This document shows, piece after piece, positions 35,958-44,798 of a stretch of 64,000 bases of DNA. The notes under the pieces are model-generated. The model did not search any database. It was not told the origin of the DNA and saw nothing but the letters and a program-made list of their open reading frames with translations. The stretch is from Actinostola sp. cb2023 (lineage: Eukaryota > Cnidaria > Anthozoa > Actiniaria > Actinostolidae), in NCBI GenBank assembly GCA_033675265.1, contig JAUJYZ010000075.1:1-64000 (forward strand), in the 5' to 3' direction. The position numbers and the translations under genes were made by a program. Numbering within the stretch: the first letter of the stretch is position 1; every line of letters begins with the position of its first letter.

Positions 35958-36084
35958 ACTATAGTTTCGAGAGATTTACGAGCAGTTTAGTGGAACTATG
36001 TGAGTTCGCTGGCGGCCATCAGTGACCAACCATGTATATTTTCTTACTGGTAGGAAAACAAATTAAAACCGTCGTAACTCTCTC

Positions 36085-36344
36085 AATACTCCAATTTCGA
36101 GTTGTTTCGACACTGCTGTACTCCTTGACAAAAGACGCATTTGCTCAGGCTTAGCCTCAATTCAGTGTAAATTATGCACAAATACCGACGAGAACGCGAA
36201 AAAGTGTCCACATTCTCTCCACATTCAACAATAGACATCATTATTAATTCCACGGGTTATTCTCTGGATTGAGACTAAGCCTGAGCAAACGCGTCTTTTG
36301 TCGAGGAGTACAGCGGTGCTTAAACAACTCGATACTGGAGTATT
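36085..36344. mobile_element. MITE with AATACTCCAATTTCGAG termini
   Basis: Long inverted arms of about 75 bp (AATACTCC...GAGTTGTTT, ACTGCTGTACTCC, GACAAAAGACGCATTTGCTC, AGGCTTAG) and the complement at 36268-36344. 260 bp, non-coding. From 36345 to 36515 nothing is recognised. Confidence 0.85.
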
Positions 36345-36517
36345 TCAAGCGGAATGGCCTAGAAATTCCTACAGAGGTAAAGGACAACACAAGGAACAAG
36401 TACGAGGCGTATAAAGGCAAATGATTTTTTATTTATATATTAAAGTACACCAGAACAAGAAAGCCCATACATTTACTGTATTTACGCCACTGATACTGAG
36501 CTTGGGCTACCTGCGCT

Positions 36518-37190
36518 AGAACGGCTTGAGAAACCTAAAATCTCTAGTATTATACCAGGCGATAAACCCGCTAGAACGGGTTGGTCAACCCGTTACCACC
36601 GAACCCGCTACAACCGGTTCATCGTCAACCCGGTTGGTCAACCCGCTACAACCGAACCCGCTACAACCGATTCATCGTCAACCCGCTAGAACGGCTTGAG
36701 AAAACTAAAATCTCTAGTATTATACTAGGCGATAACAACCGGTTCAACCGGCATCGAGTTGGTCAAGCCGTTCTAGCGGGTTCGTCGCCTAGTATAATAC
36801 TAGATATTTTAGGTTTCTCAAGCCGTTCTAGCGGGTTGATGATGGTTGACCAACCCGTTCTAGCGGGTTCATCGCCTAGTATAATACTTTGTCTAGAGAT
36901 TTTAGGTTTCTCAAGCCGTTCTATCTAGCTGGTTGACGATGAACCGGTTGTAGCGTGTTCGGTTGTAGCGGGTTGGCTAACCCGTTCTAGTGGGTTCATC
37001 GCCTAGTATAATATTAGAGATTTTAGGTTTCTCAAGCCGTTCTAGCTGGTTGACGATGAACCGGTTGTAGCGTGTTCGGTTGTAGCGGGTTGGCTAACCC
37101 GTTCTAGTGGGTTCATCGCCTAGTATAATATTAGAGATTTTAGGTTTCTCAAGCCGTTCCAGCGGGTTGACTTAACCCGCTCTAACGGGT
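36518..37190. repeat. Mosaic of direct and inverted CCCGCTAGAACGG motifs
   Basis: Words such as CCCGCTAGAACGGCTTGAG, CTAAAATCTCTAGTATTATA, AGGCGATGAACCCG and GGTTGGTCAACCCGCTACAA recur at least six times. They run forward in the left part (36518-36740) and inverted in the right part (36760-37190). The right part contains two direct copies of a unit of about 120 bp (starting near 36911 and 37033). The whole can fold on itself. No gene is present. Confidence 0.85.
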
Positions 37191-37338
37191 TACAATTTTT
37201 GCCATTTTTAAGCTCCTGGTAAGCCTGTGAGCTAACTATCGCAATAATCATGTGGATACCTTGGATGAAGAATATCCGTACGACGACTACACTTCTTGTA
37301 TCCATTTTGAATAGTAAGTGACTCGCTACGTTTCTTTA

Positions 37339-37429
37339 CAGTGCGACGACTTCAACCAGGGCCACTTAGATAGCGAGAATGCTCTCTCCTGATTGGCTGA
37401 AGTACACAAATTTGAAATTAGTCGCACTG
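37339..37429. mobile_element. 91-bp MITE with CAGTGCGAC termini
   Basis: Termini CAGTGCGAC / GTCGCACTG with TA on both sides. It shares AACCAGGGCCACTTAGA and CTGATTGGCTGAAGTAC-like words with 21705-21870. It lies about 50 bp beyond the stop codon of the minus-strand gene at 37477, so it may be in its 3' UTR. Confidence 0.8.
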
Positions 37430-37476
37430 TAATATATAGCATATTTATGATCTGTATTTCTGTCCTTCTTAAATAA

Positions 37477-37635
37477 TCAGTTCTGGTTACTTTTAAATCC
37501 ACTATGTCTTGACAGTGTAGCATTTGACTTGCTTTTCTCTACCACTGCATTTTTGGTTAAATTTGTTTCTTTCTTGTTAAAAGGAAAAACAAGTGTCCTA
37601 AGCCTCTCTATTTCAGCCTGCAGCTCTCCATACGC
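37477..37635 (-). CDS. Terminal exon of the DMAP1-binding-like gene
   Basis: Acceptor TTATTGCAG before GCGTATGGAGAGC; phase 0 entry; 52 codons and TGA at 37479-37477. Encodes AYGELQAEIERLRTLV followed by a Lys/Asn/Ser-rich tail. The frame is open only in this phase, which matches the phase-0 donor of the exon at 39559. Confidence 0.6.
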   Translation of the reverse strand, partial: AYGELQAEIERLRTLVFPFNKKETNLTKNAVVEKSKSNATLSRHSGFKSNQN

Positions 37636-39824
37636 CTGCAATAAATGACAAATGATGCATCATTATACAATAAGCGTTTAGATTATTTCCTCGAATTAAG
37701 CTGGTGACTTTGTTCCATGCGTTGTCTTGGGTTACAAACACTTGTACGGGGACCTACAATCAATAAGTAGAGTTAGCAAACACGACGCGACGTGAACTGG
37801 CATTCCTAACCCCAGTTATGGGAAAACGTTCTATTAGCATTCCTAACCCCAGTTATGGGAAAACGTTCTATTAGCATTCCTAACCCCAGTTGTGGGAAAA
37901 CGTTCTATTAGCATTCCTAACCCCAGTTATGGGAAAACGTTCTATTAGCATTCCTAACCCCAGTTGTGGGAAAACGTTCTATTAGCATTCCTAACCCCAG
38001 TTATGGGAAAACGTTCTATTAACATTCCTAACCCCAGTTATGGGAAAACGTTCTATTAGCATTCCTAACCCCAGTTATGGGAAAACGTTCTATTAGCATT
38101 CCTAACCCCAGTTATGGGAAAACGTTCTATTAGCATTCCTAACCCCAGTTGTGGGAAAACGTTCTATTAGCATTCCTAACCCCCAGTTATGGAAAACGTT
38201 CTATTAGCATTCCTAACCCCAGTTGTGGGAAAACGTTCTATTAGCATTCCTAACCCCAGTTATGGGAAAACGTTCTATTAACATTCCTAACCCCAGTTAT
38301 GGGAAAACGTTCTATTAGCATTCCTAACCCCAGTTATGGGAAAACGTTCTATTAGCATTCCTAACCCCAGTTATGGGAAAACGTTCTATTAGCATTCCTA
38401 ACCCCAGTTATGGGAAAACGTTCTATTAGCATTCCTAACCCCAGTTATGGGAAAACGTTCTATTAGCATTCCTAACCCCAGTTATGGGAAAACGTTATAT
38501 TAGCATTCCTAACCCCAGTTATGGGAAAACGTTCTATTAGCATTCCTAACCCCAGTTATGGGAAAACGTTCTATTAGCATTCCTAACCCCAGTTATGGGA
38601 AAACGTTCTATTAGCATTCCTAACCCCAGTTATGGGAAAACGTTCTATTAGCATTCCTAACCCCAGTTATGAGAAAACGTTCTATTGTGTATAGCATTTA
38701 GGAAAGTTATTATTTATTTATTCATTTACAAAACTTCCACCATACAAAATAAGAAAAATTATATATGTAACAGACAAAAGGTGCCTTATTTTAAATCCCT
38801 AAATAAATAAACAAATCACTTCTTGAAGATTGACCCCCACTGGCATACTTATAAATGCCCACAGAAAGAAAGAAAACAGACTAAAATGACTAGAATTTTG
38901 AAAAACAATAAAATGATTTGCACCTGAAAATTTCACAAGTAACTTTAATAATAATGCACAATGCAAATTATGTACTTTTATTCCAAGACGAGCTGAGCCT
39001 TACCTTTTTTTGGTTGAAGTTGAAACAACTGCAACTGGAATCCATCTGAATAAAAGGAGTAATTGCAGACCCCCCCCCCCCCCCCCCCCCCCCCCCAACG
39101 GCAAGCTAAACAATAAGGTCGGAAAAAACATGTGTCTTCACTCAAAAACCATAGCAAAACCACCAAGTACAAATTTTGATCAAAGTCGATAGAAAACACA
39201 ATTGACGCGGCAACAAGACAAGACAACAAACACAATTGGCAGATAAAAATGCTAAACTAGCGAGTACACTCGTATGGGCTGCGTCGGTGTATAATGATAA
39301 ATTCAAAGGTGATGACACCGTGAACAGAGTACTTCACTTTACTGACGTTTCGAGCCTTAGCCCTTCGTCGGAGTAAAAGGATATGTTTGTCGTTAATTAT
39401 CTCCGTTCAATGCATAGATGCCCCAATGTTTTTCGAAAATCAATAGCCCTAAAGATGATTATTTTATGCACAAATTCCAATACAAATTGGGTCGCCATTA
39501 TAGTGGCCACTGTCCTTAAAAGCAAATGTTGCCATGCAGTAAAACATTTTCCACTCACCTGGGAACACAGCTCCAGCGTCCGGAATTTTCTTTTCTCTTT
39601 TTCTCTTTGTTTCTTTGACGAAGAAGAAGAAGAAGACGAAGATAGTTCATCATTGAGGCTCAAACTTTCTCCGTGACGTTTACCGTCTGAAGCCACGAAA
39701 CCTTCATTGATAAATAACTTTTGTCTTTGTTTGTTGTAGCCTTGAGTGGTGATCTCTTCTCTCCATAGGTTTTCCTCGATTTCTTCCCATTTGGCTCGGC
39801 CTTCAGCACTTAGTACAGGATAAA
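37477..39824 (-). CDS. DMAP1-binding-domain-like protein, partial gene
   Basis: On the minus strand an internal exon (39824-39559), an optional 42-nt exon (39045-39004) and a terminal exon (37635-37477) join in frame. The first exon carries LSAEGRAKWEEIEENLWREE and ITTQGYNKQRQKLF, a pattern like the DMAP1-binding region at the start of DIP2 proteins (L...R..L.ELE.....ITQKGYEKKR.KL). An acidic, Ser-rich segment and a basic KKQREKEKRK segment follow. The last exon has a short coiled coil (YGELQAEIERLRTLV) and a polar tail. It is too short for DIP2, so the family is uncertain. The 5' exon was not found. Confidence 0.6.
37800..38686. repeat. 37-bp tandem array, 24 copies
   Basis: Unit GCATTCCTAACCCCAGTTAT plus GGGAAAACGTTCTATTA, 24 copies with very few substitutions (TTGTGG variants, one extra C, one ATATTA). 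The high identity suggests recent expansion. It sits in the last intron of the minus-strand gene. There are no unique spacers, so it is not a CRISPR array. Confidence 0.97.
38687..39003. other. Intronic stretch
   Basis: AT-rich DNA between the 37-bp array and the optional exon. I see no feature. Confidence 0.4.
39004..39045 (-). CDS. Possible 42-nt exon
   Basis: Minus strand: acceptor TTTTATTCAG, 14 codons (MDSSCSCFNFNQKK), donor GGTAAGG. Entry and exit are both phase 0, so inclusion or skipping keeps the frame. Evidence is limited to splice signals; it could be chance. Confidence 0.3.
39069..39096. repeat. Poly-C tract
   Basis: An uninterrupted run of 28 C (poly-G on the minus strand, in an intron). 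Homopolymer length is prone to assembly error. Confidence 0.95.
39343..39372 (-). ncRNA. Hammerhead-like core with one core change
   Basis: Minus strand: CCGACGA (39371-39365) in place of CUGANGA, stem II GGGC/GCTC with loop TAAG, and GAAACGTC (GAAA at 39351-39348). GAAACGTC contains the ACGTC expected at the cleavage junction of dimeric short-stem-III hammerheads. It lies sense-oriented in the intron of the minus-strand gene. No Penelope-like coding sequence is beside it. Confidence 0.45.
39559..39824 (-). CDS. Exon with DMAP1-binding-like domain
   Basis: Acceptor CCGTTTCTTTTAG and a consensus donor CAG/GTGAGT. 266 nt: enters in phase 1 and leaves in phase 0. The N-terminal 37 residues carry the helical DMAP1-binding-like motif; a run of nine Ser follows, encoded by TCT/TCG codons. 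The frame also stays open upstream to an ATG at 39855, which could serve as a start if the intron is retained. Confidence 0.6.
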
Positions 39825-40202
39825 CTAAAAGAAACGGACGTGATGTTTTGAACATTTGCAGATTTACATTTTGACGAAATCATATTTTATGCTTGTCGCT
39901 ACTATTACAGACATCTGTGACACACGTCAGTCCGTTCTAGTTATCCGGCTAAAAAGTGAGTTATTATTGAAACATTGAAGTTCACAAACACTTATACCGT
40001 TTCAAAACACTAATATGAATATTAGAGTAAACTTTCAAAATAGACTGAAATTCAGCGGCCCCTTCTGGGCCGTTGCGAATGAAGTTCATGCTAATTTTTG
40101 AGGAAGCCCCGCGCATCTCACTTCTATTGAACATATATTGAAGTAGTTTTAATGTTTTTCCAAATATTATCTAAATTCGAAACTTATATTAGCCAACACA
40201 TG

Positions 40203-40516
40203 AACCTTTTCGTAGTTTCCCAGAATGCTTCATGATTCTGCGCGTGCAAGCGAGGTCAGGGTACAAAATAGATCAAAAATATAAGAGAGAATGAAGAAAT
40301 TCAGTAGAAAAGTTAGACTTTTAAATTAAAAGTGCGTAAGAAGAATTATAAAGATAGATGCAAATTCTCAAGCAAAGAAAATAGTTTTTTCCTGTTCTTG
40401 ATTTGATACAGTAGTCATATTTTCCTCAATACACGATCAATTCTAAATATTTTGTACCCTGACCTCACTTGCGCGCGCAGAATCATGAAGCATTCTGGGA
40501 AACTACGAAAAGGTCC
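40203..40516. mobile_element. MITE with CCTTTTCGTAGTTTCCC arms
   Basis: Left arm CTTTTCGTAGTTTCCCAGAA, TGCTTCATGATTCTGCGCG, GAGGTCAGGGTACAAAATA and the inverted copy at 40449-40516. About 310 bp. The 60-codon minus frame across the right arm is a shadow. The sequence from 39860 to 40200 shows nothing I recognise. Confidence 0.82.
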
Positions 40517-40854
40517 ATGGTAATCTCCCTGTTTTGTCAGCAAACGATACGAATGGTTCTTCGGCAAAAACGTACAATTACAAAATGAAAATCTCATCTA
40601 TGGTATCTAAATCAGTGTTAAATAACCGATAGATAGTAGAAAGACAAAATCAAGCGTTCAAAACAGTCCTCAAAGTACTAGACCCCAGTACTGCGCGGAC
40701 GGAGAAAGCGGTTAATGGCGAAAACATTGAGTTATACTACGTTTATTTGTATGGTGACCCCCCGTGGTTATTTAATTTTTGAACTTGTAACTTGTATTAG
40801 AAATATATAATTTTTCTTTCATAATTCGAAATAAAATATATTTAAAAAATAACT

Positions 40855-41204
40855 ATGATATAACGCGCGCTCTGATTGGCCAAAGGATGCGCATTCCGCG
40901 TGCTTTACGAGAGCACACAGCACGCGCGCGCAGATACTCAAACATTTTTGCAGCGAACAAAATTGAAAACTTGCCTTAAAATCATAATTGTATTTTATAA
41001 AAGAAATAGAAAACTTGCCCGCTGTGCTATGTGTAGATTTATAGCACTTGGGGACTGATCAGAACACTCGAGAAGTGTTGAGAAGCACGACGCGTATTCT
41101 CTTAGACTAACACTTCTCTCGTGTTCTGATCAGTCCCCGCGTGCTATAAATCTGCACACAGCACGCGCGCTCGTTTTCTATTTCTTCAATCCAATATGTT
41201 GTTG
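40855..41204. mobile_element. GCGCTCTGATTGGC foldback, copy 2
   Basis: Starts ATATAACGCGCGCTCTGATT and contains GCAGCGAACAAAATTGAAAA, CTTGCCTTAAAATCATAATT and TATAAAAGAAATAGAAAAC, words shared with 56990-57325 and 63375-63665. Inverted arms (GTGCTAT...GGGGACTGATCAGAACAC) and complement surround AAGTGTTGAGAAGC. Non-coding. Confidence 0.78.
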
Positions 41205-41220
41205 TACGTAGGTGCCATGT

Positions 41221-41286
41221 TATAATAAAGATACGTTTCTTCTACGTATTAAATCCTTTACGTAGAAGAAACGTATCTTTATTATA
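41221..41286. repeat. Perfect 28-bp hairpin
   Basis: TATAATAAAGATACGTTTCT...TACGTA and its exact complement surround a 10-nt loop (TTAAATCCTT). No mismatches are seen. Confidence 0.92.
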
Positions 41287-41502
41287 AAATATATATCGTT
41301 TGGAAAATACAGTATGACTCTCTTGCCTACATTGTATAATATTGCGAAACATATATTAGATATGAGCGTATGCTTCGAGAACACCCCCTTTCGTCCATAT
41401 TTGAACTGTGCCTAAAAAGTTCTGATCTTTTAGTGGTAAAAGCTAGAAATAAATTCAACGATGGGATCTAATGGTTCCGAACAACTTTAAGAGTTGCCTT
41501 AA

Positions 41503-42188
41503 GGTGACTCCGTTATCATTCTCGGCGCACTCGTCTATGACAAACTTTGGGTCATAACTTCCTCTGCTTTTATGCAATTGCTTTTAAACATTGGCAACAA
41601 TTAGAGCTATCATTCACCTATGATACAATATAATTCGATTGCACTGCAGAACATTTTTTTAAATAATATTAGAACTTGAGTAAAGTCAATGTTTTGGATA
41701 AAATTGGATATTGCGAAAAATCTGTCCGTTTTTTTTGGATGAAAGTTTTGGAATCACTTTAGATTGACATAATTCATAACCTGAGCAAGTTTTAGCAAAA
41801 TCGTTGGAGCTAAAGCACGGCCGCATGAAAACAACCAAAATTAAGCACGGAAATTAGCTCCAACGATTGCTTTCGCTCCAGCGATTTTGCTAAAACTTGG
41901 TCAGGTTATGAATTATGTCAATATAAAGTGAAAATAAAAATAAAACTTTCATCCAAAAAAAACGGACAGATTTTTCGCAATATCCAATTTTATCCAAAAT
42001 ATTGAGTTTACTTAAGTTCTAATATTTTTTTTTTTAATGTTCTGCAGTGCAATCGAATTATATTGTATTATAGGTGAATGAAAGCTCTAATAGTTGCCAA
42101 TGTTTTATGGCAATTGCATAAAAGCAGAGGAAGTTATGACCCAAAGTTTGTCATAGACGAGTGCGCCGAGAATGATAACGGAGTCACC
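41503..42188. mobile_element. TTAA-flanked foldback, 686 bp
   Basis: Termini GGTGACTCCGTTATCATTCT / AGAATGATAACGGAGTCACC with TTAA on both sides (41499-41502, 42189-42192). The arms are nearly complementary throughout (GCGCACTCGTCTATGACAAA, CTGCAGTGCAATCGAATT) around a centre near 41845. The first 10 bp match the terminus at 23171, so the two belong to one superfamily. Confidence 0.92.
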
Positions 42189-42192
42189 TTAA

Positions 42193-42515
42193 TAGACCTT
42201 TTTACCGATACGGCGGCCATCTTGAATTATGGAGAAATTATGGGATGCCCAGGGTGCAAGCTAGTAACCATTTGGCCATGAAAAACTACGAAAACCTAAT
42301 TTAAAGCAATGAATGTGTACAAAATTATACAACAATACACAACACATGTAGATATTAAGTCATACAACATTATGGCTAGAGTGACGTTGAAAAATAATAT
42401 ATTGACGCGACTCCACACTGTACAGTTTTTGGGTCATTTGCACCCTGAGCATCCCATAATGTTTTAGCCAAAACAATAGAATCCAAAATGGCCACCGTAT
42501 CGGTAAAAAGGTCTA
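42193..42515. mobile_element. MITE with TAGACCTTTTTACCGATACGG termini
   Basis: Inverted ends TAGACCTTTTTACCGATACG and complement, plus inner ATGGGATGCCCAGGGTGCA / TGCACCCTGAGCATCCCAT. 323 bp. It abuts the preceding TTAA element directly, sharing the TTAA/TA boundary. The terminal TAGACCT matches the element at 62998-63374. Confidence 0.85.
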
Positions 42516-42945
42516 TTATCACCACCTTATGTCATTTTCAGTATTAGCTTCATTATGTTCGTCATCATTATACACATAATCATTTACCAAGACTTGAATC
42601 TTGAGGACAAGCTAATGGCGTCTGAAAGTCCATCTCATAGTGACATGTTGCTGGTTCATCGACAGATATCAACTTGTGTTCATTACCACATTTCATGAAC
42701 ACCTATAAAATAATAAATAAATACATAACATTAAATAAATAAATTTGTAACTTATATTATTATTATTATTACAGCCTACCCATCCATACACCGATTATCT
42801 CAATGATATACACGAATGGGTGAAGGCAATTAAATATTTTAAAAGTTCAATTTTTTCCATTATCTATAGTGAGTTCTACCTTGTACCAGGGCAGTTTGTA
42901 AGGGTATTGAGAAATTGGAATCCACTAGAAATAAATAATAACTAT
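42516..42945. other. Unassigned stretch
   Basis: No gene recognised. A short ATT run lies at 42757-42772 and AAATAAATA words at 42709-42745. Confidence 0.4.
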
Positions 42946-42947
42946 AG

Positions 42948-43090
42948 ACGCTTTACAAGCGTTCATTCGTGCCCTGGTGCGATTGAGTACTGGGATGTAC
43001 TGCAGCATGAAAGACGCATACTTATGGGCCTCCACCTTCCATTCGTGAGGGAGCTGTGAAGAACGAAGAGATCATGAACGATGGTCGCTA
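42948..43090. repeat. Dispersed repeat, ACGCT hairpin class B, copy 2
   Basis: TAGACGCTTTACAAGCGTTC, CCCTGGTGCGATTGAGTACT, AAGACGCATACTTATGGGCC and GAAGAACGAAGAGAT match 32934-33060 in order. The short plus and minus frames are not genes. The following 43100-43730 holds nothing I can identify. Confidence 0.75.
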
Positions 43091-43744
43091 CGTAGCGACT
43101 GGCTTCATCGATGTCAACACGGCCTAAGATATTCGCGAACTGAACTGACAGACACACAGGGAAGCCTTGATAGCCTTTACTTGTTGTGTGACTCGGTAGA
43201 ACATGCAGAATTTGGAATCGCCCACGCACTCGACAACATAATGTAATACCCGCCAGCTCATACTTTGTATAAACGACTGGTTAAGAGTGCTAGCAAAATC
43301 GAAAAAAAACAGACTTGGATTTTAGGGAACTATTTCAGAAAGTGCTAAAACCTTGAACAGTTTTAATCGATCTAAATTACATTTCAATACATATAGTGTA
43401 TATGCTACTGATATGAATTCCTTGCAAAATGATTTCACAAATGAATGAAAATCAACTGTAGTTTTTGCAAACTCAGTAATAAAATTTCTGAGAGAGACGT
43501 TTCAACTTGTTCACAGGTATTTACATGTACCTTCCTGAGCGAGTAGAAAAAAAGCTGCTCGCAGGGTAGTATTCTGCTTGAGGACCTTGAGTTGCTTGGT
43601 TCACGCTCACGTCTAGACTAGAGCCATGACATTCACATACAACACGAGTGTCATCATAACATCATTATTCTTGTATCTACTGACTTAGATTCATCACTTT
43701 CTCTAGTATATCACAATCATCAAGAGCATTACCATGTCTTCTGG

Positions 43745-44010
43745 TAACCGGTCGTTTCGAGACATGCCCATTTCGAGACACGATATAAAAGTCGTTTCGA
43801 GACATCGGTCATGGTCGTTTCGAGACATGTCCAAAGTCGATACATAACTGTAGAAGTAAATTCAAATCAGTTATAAGAACTGTAATTTAAAGTAAGGAAA
43901 TGTAAAGAAACACATTGTATTAAAAAAGAAGAACTTTATATGACCCCATGACACGATGGTTCTTAGAACCGTACGAGAAAGGACGCTTAACTGATAGTTG
44001 TCTCGAAACA
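43745..44010. repeat. Cluster of GTCGTTTCGAGACAT motifs
   Basis: GTCGTTTCGAGACAT or close variants occur at about 43748, 43770 (partial), 43792 and 43816; an inverted copy (TTGTCTCGAAACAAC) lies near 43998. Spacing is about 22 bp. The inverted partner suggests eroded ends of a foldback; a protein-binding cluster is also possible. Confidence 0.6.
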
Positions 44011-44289
44011 ACTCAAGCATCGGTTTTCATACTTTTCTGTCTTCTACTCGGTTTCCTTCTACTCTGAATACATGAAATTCTATGCACGGGTCGTGAAGTA
44101 AGCTTCGTAGCGTTGCTTTCAACTGAAAATCCAGGTTAATTTTGTAATAATGTTCTTTACAATGCAACAGTTTAACTTCAAGTTTGTATACATGTAACTG
44201 ATAAAAGCTTTCAAGGCTTCCTGATCAGTGTGTCTCTGTTTCAGTTCATGTTGACATCGAGCGAAACCAGTACTAGTCCGCGCTACTTT

Positions 44290-44470
44290 ATAGCGATCTC
44301 TTCGTTCTTCTGACAGCTCCCTCACGAAATGGAAGGGGTGACGATATCAAGTTTGAAGATCTTCTCGTCTTTGACAACACACTGAACACTCTGACGAGTG
44401 AAGAGTGCGAGATTTCCCTCGAAAAATTCCACATGAAGCGCCTTCCATCGTGTTTTGCGACGCCATTTTG
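44290..44470. repeat. Dispersed repeat (partner at 52395-52455)
   Basis: GAGATTTCCCTCGAAAAATT and CCACATGAAG.GCCTTCC occur here and at 52410-52455. The right end, GGTCTTAGGCCTGGGCACGA near 44570, matches ends at 17740 and (diverged) 52550. The 81-codon minus frame is repeat-derived. Confidence 0.55.
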
Positions 44471-44585
44471 CTCAAGCATCATGGTCTCGTTCCCAGTCCC
44501 ACTCGATTGCAGATTCGCGACATGGACCAACAAAAATAATACTGACTGTATTTTTAGACTGGTGCCCGGTCTTAGGCCTGGGCAC

Positions 44586-44596
44586 GAGTAATAATG

Positions 44597-44640
<44 letters not shown>

Positions 44641-44687
44641 TATTATTATTATTATTAAATAAATAAATAAATAAATAAATAAATTTC
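44586..44687. repeat. (AAT)n, (ATT)n and (AAAT)n microsatellites
   Basis: About 50 bp of AAT, switching to ATT and then to seven or eight AAAT units. The switch makes an inverted repeat. Confidence 0.95.
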
Positions 44688-44798
44688 TCCTCACAAAATG
44701 GGGCTCAACAATGGAGAAAGAAAAATAGCACAACCGAGTTTCTAAACAAATCGATCAGGGGATGTAATTAGTTTCTGATATATCTCTTGATAATAGGA

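Noticed and set aside
37800..38686. Regular 37-bp repeats resembling a CRISPR array
   Set aside because: Units abut directly with no unique spacers, there are no cas genes and the context is a spliced eukaryotic genome.
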